Positions 51,835 through 61,001 of a stretch of 64,000 nt of DNA are shown here, piece by piece. The notes beneath the pieces were generated by a model. That model was not told where the DNA came from. It did no database searches and saw nothing but the letters and a program-made list of their open reading frames with translations. Source of the stretch: UBA953 sp039797095. GTDB lineage: Bacteria > Verrucomicrobiota > Verrucomicrobiia > Opitutales > UBA953. The stretch is from assembly GCA_039797095.1 (NCBI GenBank), contig JBDKIN010000202.1, positions 1 through 64,000 on the forward strand, in the 5' to 3' direction. Within the stretch, counting starts at the first letter, position 1. Each line of letters begins with the position of its first letter. The position numbers and the translations under genes were made by a program.

Positions 51835-53666
51835 CTCCCGGCTTCGGTCAGCAGCGGAGCAAGGAGGGCGGCGAGCGTCGGTTCCAGGATGAAGTCGTCA
51901 TCATCCGTCTCGTCGCGCAGGAGCAGCGAACGGTCGTTGAGCGGGGCGGAACAGAGGTAGGTCCGGATCGTCTCGCTCGCGGCGCCGGCGCCGGTCGCCG
52001 CTTGGTCCGTCACCCGCAGTTCGTAGCTCCAGCCGCCGGCGCCGACGTCGCGTCCGGGGAAGGCGGTCGCGCGGACTTCGGCGAGCCCCAGGGCGAGCCG
52101 GCGCGCGCTGGTCGGATCGAGCCGCCCGGTGCCGGCCCAGTTGCCGTCCGGCCCGAGGCGGGCCTCGCCGACCACTTTGCCGTCGGCGCGCGCGGTGAGG
52201 CGTAGTCCGCTGACACGCGCGCCTTGCGGCAGGGCGGCCACGGTGCGGCGACGCCACGCGGAGGGTTCGACGTTCTGGTGTCCGCCGTCGAGGAACGTGA
52301 CGTCACAGGTCGCCGCCAGCGGCGAACCTTTGGCGTGGACGAGGCGGGTGCCCGCCCCGTTGTCGGGATCGTCGGTGAAGCCGAGTACGATGCGTTCCGC
52401 TCCGAATTCGAGTTCGACGGTCTGGCCCGTCGCGCCGGCGAGCGGCTCGCGGACGGCGGGCAAGGTCAGTCCGCCGTCGACGGCGGGCGCGCGGCGCGTG
52501 GCCCGCAGCTGGGAGAGTCCGGCGAGGAAGCGACCCACGAGCCGCGCATCGGCTTCGCGGCGCTTGGTGGCCGTGGAGCCGGGCGCGACCGGAATCTCCC
52601 AGCGCGCGTCTTCGCCGAGTCCGTCGAGCCGGTGCAGCGTGATGCTGCGGCCGCCGGCGGAGACCGTGAAGCCCGTCACGAGAGACGGATCGAAATCGGC
52701 GGGCCGCGTGTCGGCGAGCGTCGCGCGCGGAGCCATCCATTCCCGCAGCTCGCGCGCCTCGATCAGGAAGACGGCGGCGTTGTCTTCCAGCTTCGCGCAG
52801 AGGAGTTGCGGCTGGCCCGGCGCGGGGCGGCCGACGAGCAGCATCTGACGGCGGGCGTTGCCTTCGAGCGCCAGGCGCAGGGCGGGTGCGCCCAGGCCGG
52901 TCGCTTCTTCGGGGAGGTCGGCGAACTTGGCGACGCGCAGGTTGGCGAGCGCGGTCACGGCGCGGGCGGTGGCGTCGGGATCGGCCGGGGCGTCGTAAGG
53001 GGCTTCGAAGCGCCACTCGGGCAGCTGCACGCGTCGGCCGACGCGCGGGCGTGCTTCGGCGACGAGCGCCGTGACGGTCTCGACGTCCTTCTCGCGCTGC
53101 CGCACCGAGACCGCACGGGCCTCGAAGTCGGCGATCTCGAAGATACGGTCGACCCGGTAGCTCTCGGCGCTCACGCCCAAGGCCGCGGCCATCGCGTCCG
53201 GGAGCGGCACGATGCGCCGGCCGTCTTCGGTGAGCAGGAAGTGCCGGCGGGTCGAGGGTTGGACGCCGACCTTGACCTCGACGGCGGCGCCGGCGTCACC
53301 GGTGACCTTCACGGTCCAGCGCGCCGGATCGAGGCCGTAGTCCTTGAGGCTGGCGCCGTTGGCCGTCACCTCGGCGACGTCGAAGCCGCTTTCCGGACTG
53401 ATGAAGCGGAGTTCGTCGATCAGTCGCTGCACGGACCAGACGTTGGCCGGCCACTCGAACGGTTCGAGCACGCGCCAACCGGCCGGTCTTTTCTCCAAAA
53501 GGACCCGGGTCGGGCCTTCGGCGAGGGCGATGCGCGCCGGGTTGGCGGGGAAGAGCTGGGTCTGACTGACCGCGGCCGTGGTCTGTCCGGACATGGCGCG
53601 CCACACGAGACCGAAGGCGATCAGGTTGGCGAGCAGGAGGACGACGGTGGTGCGGGAGATCCGCAT
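51831..53666 (-). CDS. DUF4340 domain protein
   Basis: This is a 611-residue protein with one N-terminal helix (ISRTTVVLLLANLIAFGLVW). It has repeated DUF4340-type modules, each with short beta strands around WRVLEPFEWPANVWSVQRLI and YGLDPARWTVKVTG. The family is found beside Gld-type ABC transporters and is presumed to be an extracytoplasmic subunit. I chose the ATG at 53666 rather than 53705 because it begins the membrane helix. The gene is followed by an overlapping AsmA-like gene. Confidence 0.83.
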   Translation of the reverse strand: MRISRTTVVLLLANLIAFGLVWRAMSGQTTAAVSQTQLFPANPARIALAEGPTRVLLEKRPAGWRVLEPFEWPANVWSVQRLIDELRFISPESGFDVAEVTANGASLKDYGLDPARWTVKVTGDAGAAVEVKVGVQPSTRRHFLLTEDGRRIVPLPDAMAAALGVSAESYRVDRIFEIADFEARAVSVRQREKDVETVTALVAEARPRVGRRVQLPEWRFEAPYDAPADPDATARAVTALANLRVAKFADLPEEATGLGAPALRLALEGNARRQMLLVGRPAPGQPQLLCAKLEDNAAVFLIEARELREWMAPRATLADTRPADFDPSLVTGFTVSAGGRSITLHRLDGLGEDARWEIPVAPGSTATKRREADARLVGRFLAGLSQLRATRRAPAVDGGLTLPAVREPLAGATGQTVELEFGAERIVLGFTDDPDNGAGTRLVHAKGSPLAATCDVTFLDGGHQNVEPSAWRRRTVAALPQGARVSGLRLTARADGKVVGEARLGPDGNWAGTGRLDPTSARRLALGLAEVRATAFPGRDVGAGGWSYELRVTDQAATGAGAASETIRTYLCSAPLNDRSLLLRDETDDDDFILEPTLAALLAPLLTEAGR

Positions 53667-53673
53667 GGGCACG

Positions 53674-55182
53674 TCAACTCCTGCGACGCCACACGGAAAC
53701 CGCAAGCCCGACTGCGAGCACGCCGAGCGGAATGAGGGCGAAACGCAGGGCCAAGGCCCAGAAGTCGGCGGCGGTCGCGGTCAGCTGATGTTCGCCCCCG
53801 GTCCGGGCAGGCAGCGAGACGGCGCGTTCGCGGTCGCTGAGCCAGGCGGCGGCCTGCGTCAGGAACGCGCGGTTGCCGCCGCGGTCGAGGCGGCTGTTCG
53901 CCGCGATCTCGGAGGTGCCGACGACGACCAGTCGGCCGCCGGCGCCGCCGACGCCTTGCCGGATGCCGGTCGCGCGTTCCGCCGCGGCGACGACGCAGAC
54001 CGGGCCGGGCTGGTCGCGCTCCGGGTCGAAGCGCAGCGGCCGACGGGCGGGGTCCGTCTCGCCCCAGGCGGCGTCCGACGAGAAGACGAGCTGCCACACG
54101 CCGAGCGTGCTGTCCGGCGCGCTGCCTTCGTCGAAGCGGGCGGGGCGGAGCCGGGCGGCGACCAGCGGGAGGTTCTGTTCGCGGAGCGGCTTGGTGAGCG
54201 GGTGTTCCTTCGCTTCGAGGCGGAGCAGGCCGATGTCTCCGTCGGTGGTGCGCCGCGCGGGATCCGGCTCCTGCAACTCCGCGTCGGGAGTGAAGATCGC
54301 CCACTCGGAGAGCACCGGCTCGAGGCCGTGGTCGCGTCCCGGGTCGAGCATGACGAGCACCCGGCCGTTACGTTCCTGCAGGTACTTGCGGAGACGGTCG
54401 TTTTCCGCGGCGGAGAAAGGCGTCACCGGACCCGGCACGAACACCATCGAGGCGTCGCGGGGGACTTCGCTCACCGTGGCGAGGTCGAGCGGCCGGACCT
54501 CGAAGTTGCGGTTGCGGAGCTGACGGGAGAGGAGCGACATCCCGCGCACGGGCGAGGCATCCTCGACGCCGAGTTCGCCGTGTCCCTTGGTCACGTAGCA
54601 CACGGCGGGCTTGTCTTCGGTGACTTCGATCAGGGCGGAGGTCACCGCTTCTTCGCCGCGGAAGGCGCCCTCCTTGGTCACGAAGTCCCGGTAGCTGAGG
54701 TATTTCGCCCGCCCGCCGCAGGCGAGCACGAGCACGACCGTGGCGTCCGGCGCGCCGTGACGGCCGGCGAGTTCGGAGAGGAGGGGCGCGTTGCGACCGT
54801 CGCCGGCCTGCTCGACGGCGAGCCAGCTGCCGCCTTGGCGGCCGGTCTCGACGACGTAAGCGTCGAGCAGCTTGTTCAGGCGGGCGCGCAGGTAACGGGC
54901 TTCATCGGCCTGCTCGCTCGTCAGCACGACGGCGCGGACCCAGCCGCGGGCGCGGCCGGCGCCCACGGGGCTGCGTCGGCCCGCGGCGCGTACGGTCTCG
55001 ACCGATTCCGGGGCGAGCGAGTGGCGGCGGTCGGCGGAGATGTCGCGGCGGAGGCGGAATTCGGGCAGCGAGGCCAGCGTGTTCACGGCCACCGCGAGGG
55101 CGATCGCCAGCAGCGCCTGCGTGAGGCGGTTCAGCCGGCGGATGGGCCGGACGGAGCCGAAGTCGTCGCGCGGGGGGCTCAT
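53674..55182 (-). CDS. GldG-like ABC transport auxiliary protein
   Basis: This is a 502-residue protein with a transmembrane helix near the N-terminus (LTQALLAIALAVAVNTLASL) and another near the C-terminus (FALIPLGVLAVGLAVSVW). Between them is an ABC_transp_aux-type domain recognisable from TVVLVLACGGRAKYLSYRDF, VCYVTKGHGELGV and VLVMLDPGRDHGLEPVL. It is related to GldG of Bacteroidetes gliding systems. It lies between the permease and DUF4340 genes, the standard order. Confidence 0.87.
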   Translation of the reverse strand: MSPPRDDFGSVRPIRRLNRLTQALLAIALAVAVNTLASLPEFRLRRDISADRRHSLAPESVETVRAAGRRSPVGAGRARGWVRAVVLTSEQADEARYLRARLNKLLDAYVVETGRQGGSWLAVEQAGDGRNAPLLSELAGRHGAPDATVVLVLACGGRAKYLSYRDFVTKEGAFRGEEAVTSALIEVTEDKPAVCYVTKGHGELGVEDASPVRGMSLLSRQLRNRNFEVRPLDLATVSEVPRDASMVFVPGPVTPFSAAENDRLRKYLQERNGRVLVMLDPGRDHGLEPVLSEWAIFTPDAELQEPDPARRTTDGDIGLLRLEAKEHPLTKPLREQNLPLVAARLRPARFDEGSAPDSTLGVWQLVFSSDAAWGETDPARRPLRFDPERDQPGPVCVVAAAERATGIRQGVGGAGGRLVVVGTSEIAANSRLDRGGNRAFLTQAAAWLSDRERAVSLPARTGGEHQLTATAADFWALALRFALIPLGVLAVGLAVSVWRRRS

Positions 55183-55183
55183 G

Positions 55184-55945
55184 TCATTCCTGGCCCTCCA
55201 CGGTGAGCACCGCCAAGCCGAGGCAGAGCAGGGTGCCGGTGCCGTACAGCACGAGCGGACGCGCGTCGAGGACGCCGTCGGTGAAATCCTGCAGGTGGCC
55301 GAACGTCCGCAGGTGCGCCGCCGGTTCGCGCAGCCAGCCGAGCCATTCCCAGCTTTCGATCGGCAACGTCTCGAGCGCGCCGCCCGCGGCCGTCAGCGCC
55401 AGCAGGCTGATGAAGGCGAGCAACGCCGCCAGCGCCGCGGAACGCGTCACGCAGCTGCAGAGGATCCCGATCGCGACATGCAGGAGGCCGCTCACCGCGA
55501 TGAAGCAGAGGCCGCCCCATAGCGCGGAGGCTTCGCCGAGCGCGCGGGCGTTCGCGCCGTCCAGCCGCTGCGCGGCGAGGAACGGGAAGGCGGCGAAGGC
55601 CAGCCAGAACAGCGCCCAGACGATCCAGACCGCGAGGAACTTCGCCCAGACCACGGCGGCGGGGCTCGCCGGCGTGGTGAGCAGCGCCGCGAGCGTGCCC
55701 GAGCGGCGTTCCTCGGCGAACGTCCGCATCGTCAGCAGCGGCAGCACGCAGAGCAGCGGCAGCCAGAAGAACCAGAGCGTCGCCTCCACGGGCGACCGCG
55801 GGGCCGGCGCGCGCGCGGCGTCGACGAGCGCGAAGAAATGGATGCCGCCCATCAGCGCGAGGAAGAGGCCGGCGGCCGCCCAGGTGTTCCAGGAGAGCGC
55901 CGCGCTGCGCAGCTCGTGCGCAAGGAGCGTGCGGAAGTGTCGCAT
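55184..55945 (-). CDS. ABC-2 type permease (GldF-like)
   Basis: This is a 253-residue inner-membrane protein with about six transmembrane helices. It begins FRTLLAHELRSAALSWNTW, followed by the ABC-2 coupling segment MRTFAEERRSGTLAALLTTPAS, in which the 'EERRSGTL' box is the family signature. It forms the membrane part of the transporter with the ATPase, whose stop shares one base with its start. Confidence 0.87.
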   Translation of the reverse strand: MRHFRTLLAHELRSAALSWNTWAAAGLFLALMGGIHFFALVDAARAPAPRSPVEATLWFFWLPLLCVLPLLTMRTFAEERRSGTLAALLTTPASPAAVVWAKFLAVWIVWALFWLAFAAFPFLAAQRLDGANARALGEASALWGGLCFIAVSGLLHVAIGILCSCVTRSAALAALLAFISLLALTAAGGALETLPIESWEWLGWLREPAAHLRTFGHLQDFTDGVLDARPLVLYGTGTLLCLGLAVLTVEGQE

Positions 55946-56931
55946 CAGGAGCGGCGGCCCTCCCCGGGGGCGCGGCGCGTGGCGGCGAGGAAGATGTCCT
56001 CGAGTCCGAACCGTTCTTCGGCGATCTCGCGCAGCGCGAGCCCCGCGCCGATGAGCGCGCCGGCGAGCGTCTCGCGCGCGGGCGAGCCGACGGGCAAGGT
56101 GACGCGGAAGGTGTTCCAGCCGTCGGCGGAAGCGGCGGCGACGACGGCGGCCGCGGGTTCGGCGGCGCGGCAGGCGGCGAGCAGCGTGGCCTCGTCGGCG
56201 CGCGTCACGACGGTGAATGCGGCCTCCGGCAGCAGTTCGCGGCGCAGGTCTTCGGTGCGGCCTTGGGCCACCAGCCGGCCGCGGTTGATGATGACGACCT
56301 TGTCGCAGACCTGTTCGACCTCATGCAGGATGTGGCTCGAGATGAGCACGGCCATCTTGCCGCGGAGCGAGCGGATCAGCTCGCGGATGCCGAGGATCTG
56401 GTGCGGGTCGAGCCCGATGGTCGGTTCGTCCAGGATGACGACGCGCGGCTCCGCAAGGAGGGCGTCCGCGATGCCGACGCGCTGGCGGAAACCTTTCGAG
56501 AGCTGGCCGATGAGCCGGCCCGACGCGCGGCGCGTGAGGTCGCAGTCTTCCATCACGCGGCGCACGCGTTCGGCGACCCGGTCCGGCGCGACGTCCTTGA
56601 GGCGCGCGCGCAGGGTGAGGTATTCCTCCACGCGGAGGTCCTCCGGCAGCGGATTATTCTCCGGCATGTACGCGAGGTGACGTTTCGCGCCGGCGGGATC
56701 GAGCGCGACGGAGACGCCCCAGATGGCCGCGCGGCCCGAGGTGCCGGACATCGTGCCGGCCAGGATGCGCATGGTGGTCGACTTGCCGGCGCCGTTCGGG
56801 CCGAGGAAGCCGACGATCTCGCCCGGCGCCACGGAGAAGCTCAGGTCCTCGACCGCGGTCAGGGAGCCATAGCGCTTGGTCAGCCTTTCTGCCACGACGG
56901 CGGCTTCCGGCAGAGGCGCGGCTTCGTTCAT
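55945..56931 (-). CDS. ABC transporter ATPase (GldA/NatA-like)
   Basis: This is a 328-residue ATPase. Walker A is GPNGAGKST, the signature is LSKGFRQRVGIADALLAEP and Walker B is VVILDEPTIGLDP, with an H-loop ISSHILHE. A C-terminal extension after residue 240 is typical of drug/Na+-type ABC-2 exporters. It is the first gene of a four-to-five-gene operon (ATPase, permease, GldG-like, DUF4340, AsmA-like). The substrate is unknown. Confidence 0.92.
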   Translation of the reverse strand: MNEAAPLPEAAVVAERLTKRYGSLTAVEDLSFSVAPGEIVGFLGPNGAGKSTTMRILAGTMSGTSGRAAIWGVSVALDPAGAKRHLAYMPENNPLPEDLRVEEYLTLRARLKDVAPDRVAERVRRVMEDCDLTRRASGRLIGQLSKGFRQRVGIADALLAEPRVVILDEPTIGLDPHQILGIRELIRSLRGKMAVLISSHILHEVEQVCDKVVIINRGRLVAQGRTEDLRRELLPEAAFTVVTRADEATLLAACRAAEPAAAVVAAASADGWNTFRVTLPVGSPARETLAGALIGAGLALREIAEERFGLEDIFLAATRRAPGEGRRS

Positions 56932-57066
56932 GGGTTGGGCTCCGGAGGGAAGGGTGACGGCCTCGTCGGCTCCGTGCCGACGGGTGTCCAGAAGACACGC
57001 CTAACGGCCTTTATTGGCAAGGTTATTAGGGGCTCGGCCGGAGCCGGAGGCCGCCGGACCGAAGCC

Positions 57067-57789
57067 TTACTTGCCGGCCGGGGCGACGGGAGCGATCAGC
57101 GAAGGCTCGGAGCGGACCAGCATCTCCTTGTCGGCTTTCCAGACGTGGTTGGCCCGAAGTTTCTTGTCCATCGCGTTGAGCCACTTGGTGGCTTCGGCGG
57201 TGTCACCCTTGGCGACGGCGACGTTGGCCAGGGTGAGCATGGCGAAACCGCGCAGGGTCTCGGCGGCGGAGACGTCATCGGCGACCTCGGCAAGGGCCTT
57301 GGTCGCGCCGGCGTCACCGGTTTCCAGACGGCACAGGGCAGAGTAAAGGCGGGCGCGGGCGGCGAGGGCGGAGACCGCCGGGGTGTTGCCGGCGAGGCTG
57401 GCCAGGCGACGGGCTTCGTCGTAGGCCTTGGCGGCGTCGGCGAACTTGCCGGCTCGCTTGAGATCATCGGCGACGTCGGTCAGGGCGACGGCGGCGAGAG
57501 GTTCACCGGCATGGCGACCAGCGAAGGCCCGGCGGGCGGCTTCGTCCTGGCAGGCGGTGAATTCTTCGCCGAGGGCTTCGCGCTGGCTTTCGTTCCAGAA
57601 GAAAAAGGCGAGGTAGCCGAGGATGCCGACCACGACGGCCACGGTGGCCTTGACGATCACGCCCTGGTTGCGCTCCCAGAAGAGCCAGAGACGGTCTTCG
57701 GCGTCCGCATTGACGAAATCCTCGTCGACGACCACGAGGTTGCGGTCATCGCCGGCCGGGGGCTGCTTGCTGGAACGGTCTTCGGGCAT
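57067..57789 (-). CDS. YfgM-like TPR membrane protein
   Basis: This is a 240-residue protein. A charged N-terminus is followed by a single transmembrane helix at about residues 46-68 (VIVKATVAVVVGILGYLAFFFW). A periplasmic region with TPR-like helix pairs comes next (KAGKFADAAKAYDEARRLASL-type repeats). The layout resembles YfgM, the SecYEG-associated protein with a TPR_21 domain. Function in this organism is inferred. It stands alone between the ABC operon and the divergent phosphohexomutase. Confidence 0.72.
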   Translation of the reverse strand: MPEDRSSKQPPAGDDRNLVVVDEDFVNADAEDRLWLFWERNQGVIVKATVAVVVGILGYLAFFFWNESQREALGEEFTACQDEAARRAFAGRHAGEPLAAVALTDVADDLKRAGKFADAAKAYDEARRLASLAGNTPAVSALAARARLYSALCRLETGDAGATKALAEVADDVSAAETLRGFAMLTLANVAVAKGDTAEATKWLNAMDKKLRANHVWKADKEMLVRSEPSLIAPVAPAGK

Positions 57790-57887
57790 GGGGGGTCAAC
57801 CCTTGGGAAAGGACCGTTTGTGTCAACCCCCGCCTCCCCCGCCTACGGGCTTGTCCCCGCCCCCGGGGAGGCAAGTATGGGGGACAC

Positions 57888-59816
57888 ATGAGCGCCGCCG
57901 CCGCCGTCCTTTCGCTCCTCCAAGCCGCCCAGCAGAAGGGCCAACTTTCCGCCGCCAGCCTCGCCAACGCCGGGGATTGGCTCCGCTCGGGGGCGCTTCC
58001 TGCCGAGGCCGTGGCCTCCCTCCGTGACCTCTGCGACCGCGGGGCCTGGGCCGAACTCGAAGACCGTTTCTATAAGGGGATCGCTTTCGGCACCGGGGGG
58101 ATGCGCGGCCGGACGGTCGGCCGGGTCTCCGCCGCCAACGAGGTCGACGCCCAAGGGTTGCCGGTCCGCGCCGCGATCGGCTCGGCCTGCCTCAATGACG
58201 TCAATGTCCTCCGGGCCGTCATCGGCCTCTGGAAGCATGTCTCGGCCGCCCAGCCCGGCGCCCGCCTGGTCGTCGCCCATGACGTCCGCCACTTCTCCCG
58301 TCATTTCGCCGAGCTGATCGCCGGCGCCTGGACGGAGCTCGGTGGCGAGGCCTACCTCTTCGCCGGCGCCCGCTCGACTCCGCAGCTCAGCTTCACGGTC
58401 CGGCACCTCGGCGCCCATGCCGGCGTCGTCATCACGGCCAGCCACAATCCGGCGCACGACAACGGCTTCAAGTGCTGCCTCGGTGACGGCGGCCAGGTGC
58501 TGCCTCCGCATGACGCCGCCATCGTCGCCGAAGTCGGCAAGCTCGGGCCGGCCGACGTCGCGCCTTATCTCGAGAAGGACCTCGCCCGCGTGCTCACGGT
58601 CCCGGCCACGGCCGAGGACGCCTACCTCGCCCGCCTCGCCGGCGTGGTGCTCGATCCGGAGATCATCGCGCGGCACACGCCCAAGGTCGTCTTCACCAAC
58701 GTGCACGGGACGGGCGACGTCATGGTCGTGCCCGCCCTGCGTCGCGTCGGCATCGACCCGCATCTGGTGGAGGAGCAGCGCGAGCACGACGGCCGCTTCC
58801 CGACCGTCGCCTCCCCGAATCCGGAGAACGCCAGCACCTTCGCCCTCGCGCTGAAGCTCGCCACGGAGATCGACGCCGACCTCATCCTCGCGACCGACCC
58901 CGACTCCGACCGCGTCGGCGTGGCTTGCCCGCTGCCCGCCGGCGGGCATCGCCTGCTCAACGGCAACGAGGTCGCCGCCCTGCTGACCGAGTTCCGGATC
59001 TCGTCCCTCAAGGACGCCGGCATCCTGCCCGAAGGCGGCTCGCCGAACGCCGCGGTGGTCAAGTCTCTCGTGACCACGCCGCTCGTCGCCGCCATCTGCG
59101 CCCGCCACGGCGTGCGCTGCGTCGAGACGCTGGTCGGCTTCAAATGGATCGCCCGCAAGCTCGAGAACTGGCACCGCCGCCTCGTCGAAGGCGCCGGCCC
59201 CGACGCCCCCGCGCTCCCCCTCCGTCGCCGCGCTCCGCTCGCGCTGCGTCACTCGACCCTCTTCCTGCTCGGCGCCGAGGAGAGCTACGGTTACCTCGCC
59301 GATGACGCGGTCCGCGACAAGGACGCCAACGCGACGGTGGTCATGCTCTGCGAGTTCGCCGCTTTGCTGCGCTCCCGCGGCCGCACGCTGCTCGACGCGC
59401 TCGACGTGCTCCATCTGAGCTACGGCGCCCATCACGAGGACCTGCTGAACCTCGCGTTCGAAGGCGCCGAGGGCGCCGTGTGCATCCGTCGTATCGTCGC
59501 CTCCTGGCGCAAGTCACCGCCCGCCGTCATCGACGGCTCCAAGGTCCTCCGCGTCATCGATTACGAGCGCGACAAGGTGCTCGACGCCGAGGGCGATCGC
59601 GTGCCGCCCGAGGAGTTCATCCTCGCCGAGCTGGCCGACGGCCGCCGCCTCGCGGTCCGCGCTTCCGGCACCGAGCCGAAGGCGAAGTTCTATTCCTTCG
59701 CCAAGGCCGAAGTCGCCGACGCCGACGACCTGCCGGCCGCCCGCGAACGCGCCCGTCGCTCGGCCCTCGCTCTCCGCGCCTGGCTCGAAGCCGACGCCAA
59801 GGTGCGCGCGAAATAA
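57888..59816 (+). CDS. Phosphoglucomutase/phosphomannomutase-family phosphohexomutase
   Basis: This is a 642-residue alpha-D-phosphohexomutase. The catalytic serine is Ser185 in TASHNPAHDNG, the metal-binding loop is DPDSDRVGVA at about residue 330, and the sugar-binding motif is GAEESYGYL. The phosphate-binding C-terminal loop is RASGTEPKAK. It interconverts hexose 1- and 6-phosphates for glycogen or nucleotide-sugar synthesis. The length suits the long PGM type (YbbT/PgcA), so phosphoglucomutase activity is most likely. The start is the ATG at 57888. Confidence 0.92.
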   Translation: MSAAAAVLSLLQAAQQKGQLSAASLANAGDWLRSGALPAEAVASLRDLCDRGAWAELEDRFYKGIAFGTGGMRGRTVGRVSAANEVDAQGLPVRAAIGSACLNDVNVLRAVIGLWKHVSAAQPGARLVVAHDVRHFSRHFAELIAGAWTELGGEAYLFAGARSTPQLSFTVRHLGAHAGVVITASHNPAHDNGFKCCLGDGGQVLPPHDAAIVAEVGKLGPADVAPYLEKDLARVLTVPATAEDAYLARLAGVVLDPEIIARHTPKVVFTNVHGTGDVMVVPALRRVGIDPHLVEEQREHDGRFPTVASPNPENASTFALALKLATEIDADLILATDPDSDRVGVACPLPAGGHRLLNGNEVAALLTEFRISSLKDAGILPEGGSPNAAVVKSLVTTPLVAAICARHGVRCVETLVGFKWIARKLENWHRRLVEGAGPDAPALPLRRRAPLALRHSTLFLLGAEESYGYLADDAVRDKDANATVVMLCEFAALLRSRGRTLLDALDVLHLSYGAHHEDLLNLAFEGAEGAVCIRRIVASWRKSPPAVIDGSKVLRVIDYERDKVLDAEGDRVPPEEFILAELADGRRLAVRASGTEPKAKFYSFAKAEVADADDLPAARERARRSALALRAWLEADAKVRAK

Positions 59817-59820
59817 TCTC

Positions 59821-60051
59821 ATGAAGACCACGTTCCTCCTGCCCCTCCTGCTCCTCGCCGGCTGCGCCAGCCCGGTCGGCGACCGTTCCTTCGCGCCCGA
59901 GAAGACGCCGGCCGCGGCCGCCTTGTCCGGTCAGCCCGCCGCCGAAGGCTCGCTGAAGGAACGCGTCCGCGAGGCCAACGAGAAGAACGACGACCGTCTG
60001 CTCAAGCGCGACTGGCGCGCGGCCAAGCCGGCCGTGGGCCCGCAGCCGTAA
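59821..60051 (+). CDS. Small lipoprotein of unknown function
   Basis: This is a 76-residue protein with a lipoprotein signal (TTFLLPLLLLAGC, lipidated Cys near residue 16), then a short charged segment (KERVREANEKNDDRLLKRDW). It starts 4 bases after the phosphohexomutase stop. No family is recognised. It is convergent with the next gene. Confidence 0.65.
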   Translation: MKTTFLLPLLLLAGCASPVGDRSFAPEKTPAAAALSGQPAAEGSLKERVREANEKNDDRLLKRDWRAAKPAVGPQP

Positions 60052-60054
60052 GGC

Positions 60055-60957
60055 TTATCTGGCCTTGGGCTTCAGCGGCAGCTTGAGGCCCATCTGCGCG
60101 TCGAGGTAGGCCGCAAGCTGCTCGACGAGCGCCGCCGCGAACTTGCGTCGGCTGGCGTCGTTGTCGCGCACGCCCTTCGAGTTGCTCTCGATCTGCAGGC
60201 CTGCGAAGCCGGTGCCGGGCGCGGTGTGGGTCCGTACGTTGTAGCCGCCGTTGAAATAAGGTTCGCCGGGGACGGGCTTGCCGAGGCTCGGCGTGGCCGG
60301 GAACCCGGCCTGCTCCATCAGCGCGCCGAAACTCTTCGGGCCGCGCAGGAGCGCGGGGTAGGCCGCCGGGTCCTTCAGCGCGAATAATTGCAGCGTGCCT
60401 TTCCTGATGAACTCCGGCCTGGCCAATTCGGCGTCCGGCAGGCCGAACTCCCGGCGATCGTGCGCATAGCCCAGCTCGAGGCGGGCGTCGGCGTGGCCAT
60501 GTCCGTGCAGGTCGACGTAGAAGCCTCGGCCATGCTTCGCGACGACCGCCTGCTGGGCGGTCCGGATGAAGCCTTGGAAGTCGTTCCAGGACTGTTCGGT
60601 CAGCGGGTTCCCCGCCGCGCCTTCGACGATCTCGCGGTTGCAGTCGATCTTGCGACGCGAGACGCGGCAGATGACCACATGCGGGTGCTGTCCGGTGCGA
60701 GCGACGAACTCGTCGTCGATGGCGCGGGCTAGTTCCTGGGTGTTGGTGTCGAAAGCGAAGGTGCCCTTCTCGCGGTCCGGAAGTTCGGCGGGCTTGTCGC
60801 GTCCGCCGTGCGGAGCCGACAGGACGAAGGGCAGGCTGCCGGCGATATATTCGACGTACTGATTGCGACCGAAATAGGTCTGGCCGGGTGCCGGCGTCTC
60901 AGCGGCCCGCAGGATCGCGGAGGCTGCCAGCAGGCAGGCGCAGAGGAGGCGGGGCAT
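60055..60957 (-). CDS. Exported N-formylglutamate amidohydrolase-like protein
   Basis: This is a 300-residue protein with a signal peptide (MPRLLCACLLAASAILRAA). The fold landmarks of N-formylglutamate amidohydrolase are present: SAPHGGRDKPAELP, CRVSRRKIDCNREI and VDLHGHGHADARLELGYAHD, with the Zn-type His/Asp set. Homologues are normally cytoplasmic histidine-catabolism enzymes, so an exported form is unusual and probably has a different substrate. It is convergent with the small lipoprotein gene. Confidence 0.75.
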   Translation of the reverse strand: MPRLLCACLLAASAILRAAETPAPGQTYFGRNQYVEYIAGSLPFVLSAPHGGRDKPAELPDREKGTFAFDTNTQELARAIDDEFVARTGQHPHVVICRVSRRKIDCNREIVEGAAGNPLTEQSWNDFQGFIRTAQQAVVAKHGRGFYVDLHGHGHADARLELGYAHDRREFGLPDAELARPEFIRKGTLQLFALKDPAAYPALLRGPKSFGALMEQAGFPATPSLGKPVPGEPYFNGGYNVRTHTAPGTGFAGLQIESNSKGVRDNDASRRKFAAALVEQLAAYLDAQMGLKLPLKPKAR

Positions 60958-61001
60958 GACGTATCCAACACGCTCTGACGGCCCGGGTCAAGCGGACGGC
61001 C

